Both the position numbers and the translations under genes were made by a program. From the NCBI GenBank assembly GCA_043228905.1, contig JBHGNT010000020.1, positions 10,974,001 through 11,038,000 of the forward strand: 64,000 nt of DNA, written 5' to 3'. Positions 55,379 through 64,000 of the stretch are shown here, piece by piece. How positions within the stretch are numbered: position 1 is the stretch's first letter; each line of letters starts with the position of its first letter. This DNA comes from Azolla caroliniana. Its lineage: Eukaryota > Polypodiophyta. The notes below the pieces were generated by a model, which saw only the letters and a program-made list of their open reading frames with translations, was not told where the DNA came from and made no database searches.

Positions 55379-55525
55379 TGTCTGTGTATACTCTTAACAC
55401 GCGTGCGAATGCGTTTATATGTATATGCATGTTACTTGTATGCCTACTTTTCTGTAAGTACATAACTTCAACCTCTATTCGTCTTCTGCTCCTACTGTTG
55501 AGTGTTGTGTGTGAACAAGTGAGAA

Positions 55526-55528
<3 letters not shown>

Positions 55529-55566
<38 letters not shown>
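55529..55566. repeat. (GA)n microsatellite
   Basis: About 38 bases of GA. Confidence 0.95.
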
Positions 55567-56514
55567 ACTATATGTTTGTCCGCACGTATGTATGTTACGA
55601 TTACTTGTGTATGCATGTGTGTACTTTGACTTGTTGTCTACATGCTCTTGCAACAAGGTGCACTTGAGTCATCCCTTATTCTCTCGCTATAGGGCACACA
55701 CGCTATATTTTCGTCCCATAGGTCATATTTGACCTTTAAATACGATAAAATCCATGTGTGCGCGCGTATGTGTTCGTAGTTGTCGAAGGTACAATGTTCA
55801 CTACACTTGCATGGTAGCTTGACTATTTTCGCTCCAAAAACTAGAGATCGAAACAACAATTTTGAGTACTTGTGTAGTTAAATCGGACACGTGAGGTTCA
55901 AAAATATGAGTAAGAATCTAAGAGTAGAAACCGAGATATTGACAAATTTATGCTAAATATTATTCTTCGAAATTTGAGACAATGTTAAGCAAGGCTCAAA
56001 GGGCATTGAAGGTGGTTGATGACGTGCTTGAAAATTCTAATTGAAGTTCACATTCCTTATCCATTGAATTAATTATAACCATCTTTATGTCTTTACAAGA
56101 ATCAATGATAAAACTTCAAAATGCAATGCATGTTGTTAATGAGAGGGACATATGGTGGATTTGCATGCAATGGAGTTTAAATATTTGAAAGAGCTACTTG
56201 CTATGAGATGCTTGGATATCTAATCTAGAGATAAAAAAGAGAATCTTAGAAGCCAAGCAAGAATCATTCATCAAATCAAATGTTGAAATGAAATCTAACC
56301 TTGAGACAAAAGAAGATTCAATCATGGTAAAATGGAAAGATGTTCTCATTAAGAAGACACCAACAAAAAATTTCAATGAAGTTAATGCACCTGAATTCAC
56401 TCCAAATATCGGTTTACATTCCATAAAGCTATATAAAAGACAAAAAAGGAAGTAAAATGTTGATATTAGAGGGATGGAATAAACCTAATCAAAGAATGCA
56501 CTCTCCCTTACAAG
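55567..56514. other. No gene recognised
   Basis: AT-rich. 56200-56440 is open on the plus strand over short pieces (ESFIKSNVEMKSNLETKEDS type) and may be decayed transposon coding. Confidence 0.4.
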
Positions 56515-56800
56515 ATATACAAGGATGGATCGCAGAATTCTTCGAAGATCACTCTATCGCACATGATGTTATGGTATATGGAGCATATAGAGTTGGTCAA
56601 AAGAGGCTTGAAGGAAGATCGTGTTAAGCCATTGTTTGCATAATCTCGGATGGTATAAAAGAGTTATCCTTTTGAACAATAGTAAGGTGTACCTAGAAGG
56701 TAGAAATTTCTTTTTAACCAGAGCAACAACAAAGAAAGAAGCCTATGCAGCTAGAAAGGAACTTGATGTCACAACCCTTACATCAAATTGATGTAAAGAG
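56515..56800 (+). pseudogene. Possible LINE ORF1 remnant
   Basis: Joining two frames gives ...EFFEDHSIAHDVMVYGAYRV..., then VILLNNSKVYLEGRNFFLTR and TKKEAYAARKEL. This resembles the RRM-like half of L1-type ORF1 (compare FKDLDSRITFFKKRPILRG and PIYLNEDLTKMQIEHRKS in the LINE at 25.6 kb). It has a stop and a frameshift. Weak match. Confidence 0.35.
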
Positions 56801-57423
56801 TTAGAGATGATGAATTATTGTAAGGTTGAAATAGGGTGTATTTGTGGGTTGCCACATGTAATTGGACACATTCTAGCATTGTTTCCTTGTATTGGGGCCA
56901 ATATTAGGGGTTAATATTTTTCAATTTTGACATTTCAGCATCTTGCCACTTCATCCTTAATGCCTCTCATAATCTATCCTCAATGATCATATACTTCATA
57001 TCATTACCTAAGAGCTCTAATAGATCTTTTATATCCCATCTCTTAAACCATTTCATAATGTTGAAACACCCAACTACATGAGAGGCTTTTTCTCGTATTA
57101 GTTTTTTGTACCTTGCATCCTATGTTCCAACATTGTTTGGGCAATCTATGATCATGCACATTCTTGACATTTTTTATATACTTGTATACTCTTTGCATTC
57201 TAGAACCTCTACGGGTCAAGCACTTATTCTAATAGCATGATAGGATACTTGAAGAAGATGAAAGTATTAATGGGACCATGTGAGTAGCTTCATTCAATGA
57301 CACTCTAGGGGAAATGGAGAATGTTGTTGAATGGGATTCCAAGAGTTGGGAGGATTCCGAACAATTCCGTTGTGATGTATAGTACAATTGTTGAATGTAG
57401 GCAAAGTGTTAGGGAAATCTTCC
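56801..57423. other. No gene recognised
   Basis: AT-rich DNA without open frames of note or recognised repeats. Confidence 0.4.
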
Positions 57424-57555
57424 AAGGAACCGAAAGATTTGTTTGATAGTATGGATGACTGGCTAAGAAGAGATCGATTTGTTTTTGTAGGTTGGTTTGG
57501 CCTTTTACTTTTTCCCACTGCATATTTCTTTTTGAGTGGTTGGTTTACAGGAAAA
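57424..57555 (+). pseudogene. psbD: Plastid psbD fragment in nuclear DNA (NUPT)
   Basis: The plus frame gives [20 protein letters not shown] followed by [20 protein letters not shown] and FTG. This is the N-terminal part of photosystem II protein D2 (about residues 10-50, ending at the first membrane span). It differs from the usual sequence at several positions (for example VGWFG for VGWSG, FPTAY for FPCAY). No further psbD or neighbouring psbC sequence follows. A short, mutated plastid-to-nucleus insertion. Confidence 0.82.
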
Positions 57556-58036
57556 GCTGGTAGAGAAACAAAAACTTTTGGGGCAGAGGAGATACAAGTT
57601 AATACTAAATCTAAAATTGTTGATAAAAAAGGTGATGCAAGTGGCTGCTCCATTGCCAAAAGATAGTTGACAAAGGATGAAACAAAGTAGTGGTAGATCC
57701 TAGTTTGAGTGACATCTGAGGTATTGATCATACATTCACTGAAGAAATACAAGGGAAACTCTAAGTTGGTGGGGGTGAGTTCCTTTTACCCAAAGAGGAG
57801 TTGAAGTTCAATGTAATGTTAGAGAGACATAAGAGAGATTTTGCTTTTTGTCACAAGAGATAGGATATACATATATATCCTACAATAGTTGAGCCAATGG
57901 ACATGTATCGTGGGATCTAAAGCCAATTCCGATGTTGAGAGCCCATATATAGGAATCGGCAATGGTTCAGTTTTGGCTTAACTAGTTTGGCCTTGTCCAA
58001 ACCAAACCGGTTTAGGAGTTTCCAAACTTCAACCTG
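57556..58036. other. No gene recognised
   Basis: Contains GGTTCAGTTTTGGCTTAACT and CAAACCAAACCGGTTTAGGA (57966-58018), reminiscent of the AACCGGTTTG repeats at 32840-32913. No coding signal. Confidence 0.4.
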
Positions 58037-58214
58037 TTGAGAATCAAACTCATCTTCCCTAATGAAGTGCTTTCACACTAGCAATGGACACACTAGGCCG
58101 GTTTTATAAATAATAGAAAGGGTAGTTGCCCTAGATTAGTTAGTATTTAAACCAACCTTTTGTAACTTAGTTACTGTTGGATGTAATCATATTTTTTCAC
58201 TAATATAGCTTCTT

Positions 58215-58265
<51 letters not shown>

Positions 58266-58270
58266 ATGTT
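58037..58270 (+). repeat. LTR-like sequence (family shared with 31590-31881)
   Basis: Starts TGTTGAGAATCAAACTCATC, contains GGTTTTATAAATAATAG (TATA-like, about 58099-58115), and ends in a (CT)n(ATCT)n run. No purine tract precedes it and no primer site follows; probably a solo LTR. The right edge is uncertain. Confidence 0.5.
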
Positions 58271-58743
58271 GACCTCTGAAGACGATAATATAATCTATCT
58301 ATCTATCTCTCTCCTATAGCTCGTTGGAAAGCTCTTTCAAAGAGCTTTCTAAGGAATGTTCATTTATTGAATTCCGTTACCGTGGTGAGACGTTATGAGC
58401 ATTTTCATCCGCAACCATCTTTGCCCCACGGTTCCTTAAACGCAAGGTAGATTTTGATGCCCTAAATCGAGTCCCTCCCCCTTTCGAAACAAATGAGCGC
58501 CTTAACAAGATTGAGTTAAAGGAAGCATTAAAAGAAGAATGTACACGATGAGCGCCTTAACAAGATTAAGTGGACACGATGAGGCGGGATGTAAGTGAGA
58601 TGAAAAATGTATGTACAACAAAGTCATGGGCCAATGTATGTGATGGGGATGTGGGATCAAACTCATCTAATATGCATATGATGCATGAAGAGAAGAATAT
58701 AGAAAGCATAGATGTCTGAGAATTGAAAGAACGTGAACGACGA
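58271..58743. other. Repeat-like region with a short direct duplication
   Basis: GATGAGCGCCTTAACAAGATT or a close variant occurs near 58493 and 58549. The region may be the rest of the gypsy LTR that ends at 58786, but no partner exists to confirm it. Confidence 0.35.
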
Positions 58744-58786
58744 TGTCATGAAGATTTTCACACTATTGTCGAAAATCTTCATGACA
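58744..58786 (-). repeat. Gypsy LTR terminus with perfect 16-bp inverted repeat
   Basis: TGTCATGAAGATTTTC (58744-58759) and its exact complement (58771-58786) flank an 11-nt loop. On the minus strand 58786 is the LTR start, right after the polypurine tract GGTTTGGTGGGGGTGGA. Confidence 0.75.
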
Positions 58787-58904
58787 TCCACCCCCACCAA
58801 ACCGCACGTCCTCCGTTACGTGCCAAGAAGTGAGTGTGAGATTTCAGCTACAGTAATTAATCAGTTTCCTCCACGTCCTCATTGACCTCGCTCACGTTTG
58901 TGGG

Positions 58905-59617
58905 TCACGCCGTACTATCTTCATTGTCGAGGTCATCGAGGTTAGGACCCTCATCTTGTCTTTTCTTGAATATCTTCACTCTTTTCCCCGCAATGGGTAT
59001 TACAAGCCTTGATCCGTCTAGCTCCGCGAGGTGGTAGGTGGCGTTGTCGTTGGCACTCATCACCACATATGGTCCGAACCACCTTCTTGCGAACTTCCTT
59101 GTCGTCCTGTGTTGGTTGTCAAAGCTATTGTCGTAGACCAATACCCAATCTCCTTCTTCGATCTTCTTTGGACGTAGTCGGTGTGTCTTATCGAACCAAA
59201 TCTTATTCTTCACTCAGGCTTTCTCCATTATCTTTCGCGTGTTCTCTAGATCTTCAGGTCTTCTTTCAAGCTGCCTTATCCGTGCCTCCAATAATTCTTC
59301 CTGGCTCATCTCGTTCTCCCATGGTATTGCTACCCATGAGGCAATTGTCCTCTCGATGGGCATTACTGGTTTCTGTCCATACATGAGCTCTGTTGGCATA
59401 TAGTTTGTCACAAAACTGTGCGTAGTTCTATCGGCCCACAATGCATAGGGTAATAATCGTGGCCAATTCCCAGCTCGACCATCGCATGCTCGTACGATGG
59501 CTTTGACTATCGGCCCATACCCTCGCTCGATCTTCCCATTTGCTTATGGATTATAGGCAGTTGTGAAGGAGAGCTTTACGCCTTGTCGCTCGAACAACTC
59601 CATTGCTTCGTGTGCAT
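58905..59617 (-). pseudogene. Ty3/gypsy integrase C-terminal remnant
   Basis: The minus frame from 59617 shows AMELFERQGVKLSFTTAYNP-stop-ANGKIERGYG (integrase core with its catalytic Glu), GNWPRLLPYALWADRTTHS, TELMYGQKPVMPIE, and the C-terminal beta-barrel (EEGDWVLVYDNS..., ARRWFGPYVV, ELDGSRLVIPIAGKRVKIFK). It ends at 58905, about 120 bp before the LTR. Stops are TAA at 59544-59546 and TGA at 59214-59216; Gln and Trp codons would fit. The 5' part is cut by Copia-5 at 59620. No chromodomain was seen. Confidence 0.85.
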
Positions 59618-59619
59618 AT

Positions 59620-60087
59620 TGTTGAGAAGCAAGCTCAACATGGTATGCGATGCTTATTGGGAAATAAGCTATAGTAGCTATTTAGCTACTAGTGAACAAA
59701 AAGGTAAAACAACTATTTAGCTAGTGACAGCTAATTAGCTAGTGAACAGCTATTTAGCGACTGACAGCTAATTAGCTACTGGCAGCTAATTAGCTGCATG
59801 TGTAATAACTTATGACTTAGGTAAAAGTAAGTGAGAGTGAATAGGTAGTAAGTAGTAAGAAAAAAACAGAGAATAGTGAGTAGAGAACTCTGAGAGAGAG
59901 TGAGAGACCAGAAGACTGACGAGAGCAAGTTGAGCTCTACATGTAATAGAAGAAAACCATTTTGCTACTACAGAGGTAAGTCCCCTTTCCTTTCTCTGTC
60001 TGTTTAGAGCACGCTAACGATCCAGCACACTACGATCCGCCGCGCACATAAGAAGAGCCCGAGTGCCTTCTTCACGTTTTCTTAACA
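59620..60087 (+). repeat. Copia-5 5' LTR
   Basis: 468 bp, TGTTGAGAAGCAAGCTCAAC to TTTTCTTAACA. About 59670-59795 is a degenerate array of AGCTATTTAGCTA / ACAGCTAATTAGCTA boxes, which could act as repeated enhancer motifs, as in other copia U3 regions (inference). CAAGCTCAA at 59630-59638 matches the LTR arm of the hairpin seen in Copia-2 and -3. Confidence 0.9.
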
Positions 60088-60099
60088 TGGTATCAGAGC
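60088..60099 (+). other. Copia-5 primer-binding site (initiator tRNA-Met)
   Basis: TGGTATCAGAGC directly follows the LTR. Confidence 0.95.
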
Positions 60100-60214
60100 A
60101 GAGTTGCTCATAAAGAAGAGTATAAAAGTGCATAGATCTGAGAAAGGTATTTCTCTGTTTGCTGATCTGAATCAGAAAGTTACTTGTTGAAGTAATTGTA
60201 ACAGAAAACCTAGT

Positions 60215-63200
60215 TTGGAAGAGATAATGGCTGCAGAGAATGCGGGCCAAATAGTTACAGAGAAACTAGATAAAAACAATTTCCCGGCGTGGAAATTTAG
60301 AATGACAAATTTCCTAATGGGGAAAGGATACTGGGATTACATTGAAGGAGACCTAGAAGAGGCTCCGGAGATCCCAGAAGAAAATGCCACAGCAGCACAA
60401 ATTAAAGCATTCAAAGATTGGAATCAAGGGGCAAGGAAGGTAATGCATTGGCTCTCACTTAGCATCTCAGATTCGATGCTTGGGCACATACAGGATGCTA
60501 TGCTCCCAAAAGAAGCTTGGGACAGTTTGGTAAAACTGTTTGCAGTAAACACAAAAGCTAGAAAGCTACAGTTGAAGACTGAGCTAAATACCTTAGAAAA
60601 AGGTACGATGTCAATAAATGAGTATGCCCTAAAAATCAAGAGTATATGTGAATCACTTGCTTCTATCAATGTGAAGATAGAAGATGATGACAAAGTGGAA
60701 ATATGCTTAAGAGGCTTAGGACCTCAATACAAGAGTTTTAAAACTTCTATGCTCACAAGGGATAGTATCCCAAGTTTTTCAGATCTGGTCTCAATGCTTG
60801 TGGTAGAGGAAAGGAATCAGATGGATGATGCAAATAAAGGAAACTCAGAGAACGAGGGGCAAGCCCTCTATAATAATGCCGGAAGAGGCCGAGGAAGAGG
60901 CCATGGAAGATTTGGCTCAGGAAGAACCAATAATAATGGCTTTCAAGGAAGAGGACAACAAGCTCATAGAGGAGGAAACAACAACAGAGGCAGGGGGAGC
61001 AACCGAGGTAGAGGTAAGCAAACTTATGTAAATGATGATGGCTGCTGGTATTGTGGTAAACCAGGCCATACACAGGCTGAATGTTACAAGAAACAAAATG
61101 ATGAGAAAAGAGGAAAAGGACAACATAGTAACTATGCCTCTACTAGTGAAGATTGTGAAAAGGAAGGTGTTTTTGTAGTGCAACATGAGATAGCAGCAGT
61201 GGCTGAAAGCTCACAGAAATGTAATGAAGAGTTTACGTGGTATGTAGACTCGGGGGCATCTAACCATATGACTGGACATGCAAATTGGTTTGAGAGTTTA
61301 AGAGAACCAGAGGTTCCTGGTTATGTACAAACAGGTGATGACACAACTCACCAAATAAAACATGTTGGAGATATCCCACTGTGGGAAGAAAGAGGAAAAA
61401 CCAAGTATATGTTGGATGTGATGCATGTTCCAAATCTTGCTAAGAATCTGATCTCTGTTGGACAGATAGTAGAGCAAGGTATGCAAGTAAAGTTTAAGCC
61501 AAGTGGATGCTATATAGAAAAGAATGGGAAGCTCATTGCAAAAGGGAAGAGACAAGGAAGAATGTTTATCTTGGATGTAGAAATGCCCAAACAGATTTCA
61601 GCCATGTTTGCAAATGGAACGAGTGTAATCTCAGATGTGGAAATGTGGCATAAAAGGATTGGCCATATAAGTATGCAAACATTAAAGAATATGTTGAGAA
61701 AAGATGCAGTGGCTGGACTGCCAAACTTGAAAAAGTGTGAAATGGGAAAAGTATGTGAAGCATGTCAATATGGTAAGCAAAACAGGTTGCCATTCCCTCA
61801 TGAGAGACATGTAAGCAAAAATCTGTTGGATTTGGTACATACAGATGTATGGGGACCAACAAAGAATGCATCTATTGGTGGATGCAGATTTTATGTTACA
61901 TTTATTGATGATTGTTCACGGAAGACATGGGTGTACTTCATGAAGGAGAAAAGTGAAGTATTTGACTGTTTTCGTAAGTTTAAATGCATGGTAGAAAAGC
62001 AGGCTGGTACTAGGATAAAATGTTTGAGATCTGATGGAGGAGGAGAGTATTTCTCCAATGAATTTTCTGATTTTTTGTGTAATCAGGGAATAAGAAGACA
62101 GTTCACATGCCGATATACTCCACAGCAAAATGGAGTTGCTGAGAGGAAAAACAGAACTTTGGTGAACATAGCAAGGGCAATGATGACTGAGAAGAACATG
62201 CCATTATACTATTGGGCAGAAGCTGTAAATACAGCAAATTACATTTTAAATAGATGTATTACATCATGAGTACATGAGGCAACTCCTGAAGAGTGTTTTT
62301 ATGGCAGGAAGCCTAGCTTACAACACTTGAAAGTGTTTGGATGCCTTGCATATGTACATGTGCCTGCAGAAGTAAGAAGTAAGTTGGATCCAAAGGCAGA
62401 AAAATGTATCTTTGTTGGATATTCAGAAGAACAAAAAGGGTACAGATGTTATAACCCTGTGACTAAAAAGATTGTGACAAGTCGAGATGTGATATTTGAT
62501 GAGTTGGCTAGTTGGTATAGCCCAAAACAGAATCTAGAGACTGATGAAGACTGTCAAAATGAAGACAAAGACAGATCAGAAAATGTAGAAGACTGTCACA
62601 GAGATGGAAGCAAGGTTGGACAGCAAAGTCCAACATCAACAGAATGTTCTGGACCATCAAAAAGCTCAGATGGTAAATCTGATTCAAATTCATGGAGTGG
62701 AAAAACTGGACAGAAAAAATCCGATGACAAAAAAGGAAAACAGAAAATGCCAGAGTATGAAATCCCGGATGACCTATCAAAAAACATGGAAGATGAAGAT
62801 TCAGATATGTCTTTGGATGATTTCCTTGGAATACAGGAAATGAAAATCCCTGGTATGGAAAAGGCAATAAAGAATGCAAATCAGAAACTGAGAAGATCAG
62901 ATAGAGAGAAAAAGACTGTGGAAAGATTTGGGTATGATACATACATGGCTATGCATTATGCATACATGTCTAAGGTGGTACAGATCCCTGACCCAAACAG
63001 CTTCGAAGAAGCAAAATCTGAGAAGAAATGGATGGATGCAATGCAAGAAGAGATTGATGCATTGGCTGAGAACAAAACGTGGGATTTAGTGAAGTTACCA
63101 AAAGAGAAAAATGTGGTAGGCTGCAAATGGGTCTACAAGACAAAGCATGACTCCAATGGGAATGTAAGTAGACATAAAGCAAGATTGGTTGCAAAAGGAT

Positions 63201-64000
63201 ATGCTCAGATGCAAGGGATTGATTATGATGAGACTTTTGCACCGGTTGCAAAGATGGCAACCTTGAGAACACTACTTGCTGTAGGAGCAGCCAGAAAATG
63301 GATTTTGCATCACATGGATGTAAAAAATGCTTTTTTACATGGTAACTTGGAAGAAGAAGTGTATATGAGTCAACCACCAGGTTTTGAAGATAAGAAACAA
63401 CCTGATTATGTATGTAAGCTGAAAAAAGCTCTCTATGGACTGAAACAAGCACCAAGAGCATGGCACAGAGAACTTTCAGATTCTCTGAAAAATCTTGGTT
63501 TCAAAATGTCAAAAGCTGATCCTTCTTTGTATGTAAAAAGTGAAAATGATTGCATTGTTATTATTCTGATTTATGTAGATGATTTGATTATTGGAGGAGA
63601 TTCCGTGGATGAAATAAGAAAGTTGAAAAAAAATCTGGAAATGCAGTTTCATATGAAAGATTTGGGAGATCTGAGATATTTTCTTGGTATTGAAATCATC
63701 AGATCTGAAAGTGGTATATGTATGTTGCAAAAACAGTATGCAACAACTATGTTGAAAAAGTATGGTATGCTTGGATGCAAACCTATTGTTGTACCACTTG
63801 ATAAAAACTGCAAGTTGAGGGCTGATTTGGGAGCCAAAATAGAAGATGTAAACATGTACAGGTCTATGGTGGGCAGCCTTATTTATTTGACCATAACAAG
63901 ACCTGATTTGAGTTATGCAGTTGGATTAGTCAGCCAATTTATGCAACAACCAACAAAGCCGCATTTGGACTGCATTAGAAGAATTCTGAGGTATGTAAAA
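60215..64000 (+). pseudogene. Copia-5 gag-pol polyprotein, one in-frame TGA, 3' end outside
   Basis: One frame from 60215 (MEEIMAAENAGQIVTEKLDK); a second Met follows at codon 5. Gag ends with a GRGRGHGRFGSGR-type basic region and an intact knuckle CWYCGKPGHTQAEC. Protease WYVDSGASNHMTGH follows, then gag-pre-integrase (WHKRIGHIS..CEACQYGK) and integrase (LVHTDVWGPT, CLRSDGGGEYFS, TPQQNGVAERKNRT). TGA at 62267-62269 is the only stop; the aligned Copia-1 protein has Gly there (NGVHELTP against S-stop-VHEATP). After it the same frame is open to the end: W..AM..E...L, LVAKGYAQMQGIDYDETFAP, HHMDVKNAFLHGNLEEEVYM, and RT YVDD at 63572-63583, then DLGDLRYFLGIEI. The rest of RT and RNase H lie beyond the edge. 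Possibly still able to move if the stop is read through or complemented. Confidence 0.88.

Larger units (their letters stand above)
59620..64000 (+). mobile_element. Copia-5: near-intact Ty1/copia element, runs off the right edge
   Basis: The LTR 59620-60087 is followed directly by the initiator-Met primer site and a gag-pol frame up to the window end inside RT. It inserted into the gypsy integrase. The flanking pentamer is CATAT (59615-59619); its partner lies outside. Gag resembles Copia-1 and -2 (KLQLKTELNTLEKGTMSINE, SICESLASIN). AT-rich codon use contrasts with the GC-richer Copia-1/2/3 genes. Confidence 0.92.

Noticed and set aside
57294-57752. Open minus-strand frame of 152 codons
   Set aside because: It is the antisense of the psbD fragment and flanks; the plus strand gives a clear D2 match.

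Overview
The window is nuclear DNA of a land plant. It has spliced genes with GT-AG introns, plant-specific protein families (a PTI1-like kinase, an ankyrin/tandem-CCCH protein of the RR-TZF type, an NYN/C2H2 protein, a probable plastid-targeted protein), plant-type Ty1/copia elements primed by initiator-Met tRNA, and a psbD-derived plastid insertion. The species cannot be fixed from sequence alone. The LINE here looks to me more like those of non-angiosperm plants, but that is a weak impression.

Layout. 1-32 kb is a nest of transposable elements. A foldback element (1-451) is followed by Copia-1 (1955-11435, minus), which lacks RT/RNase H and whose gag is split by Copia-2 (4627-10164, minus, TSD CTCTT). 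Next is a decayed plus-strand Copia-3 (about 12160-20590), split in its RT by a very young Tork/Tnt1-like Copia-4 (12487-18026, minus, TSD CCCAA). Then come a Ty3/gypsy gag scrap, a SINE and a minus-strand LINE (22290-31167, 5' leader to about 31585). The LINE ORF1 is split by a pol-less gypsy element (25891-29539) and an adjacent long solo LTR (29544-30714), with ACGT on each side of both. All these joins are supported by matching target-site duplications.

33-54 kb is the gene island, with four host genes. They are a six-exon probable plastid protein (33008-37023, +), a seven-exon PTI1-like kinase of 365 aa (40000-43636, +), a single-exon NYN/C2H2 protein (46241-47380, +) and a single-exon ankyrin/tandem-CCCH protein of 854 aa (50602-53166, -). 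The island is rich in tandem repeats. Three touch genes directly: a 59-bp array in kinase intron 1, an array of about 90 bp that ends at the start codon of the NYN gene and carries that start codon in most units, and a 48-bp coding array adding six 16-residue repeats to the CCCH protein.

54-64 kb returns to repeats: large TATG-type microsatellites, a psbD fragment, a gypsy integrase remnant (minus), and Copia-5 (59620 to beyond the right edge, plus), whose gag-pol frame has one in-frame TGA.

The most interesting shared signals are these. (i) Hairpins place the polypurine tract in the loop at the internal/3'-LTR junction of all four copia elements that show it, with different stem sequences in the Tork-like element. 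(ii) Antisense tRNA-like segments lie inside two different gypsy-type LTRs. (iii) The pol-less gypsy and the pol-bearing gypsy remnant share nearly identical polypurine-tract regions. (iv) Nonsense mutations across the elements almost all fit C-to-T/G-to-A changes. No tRNA or rRNA gene and no CRISPR array was found.
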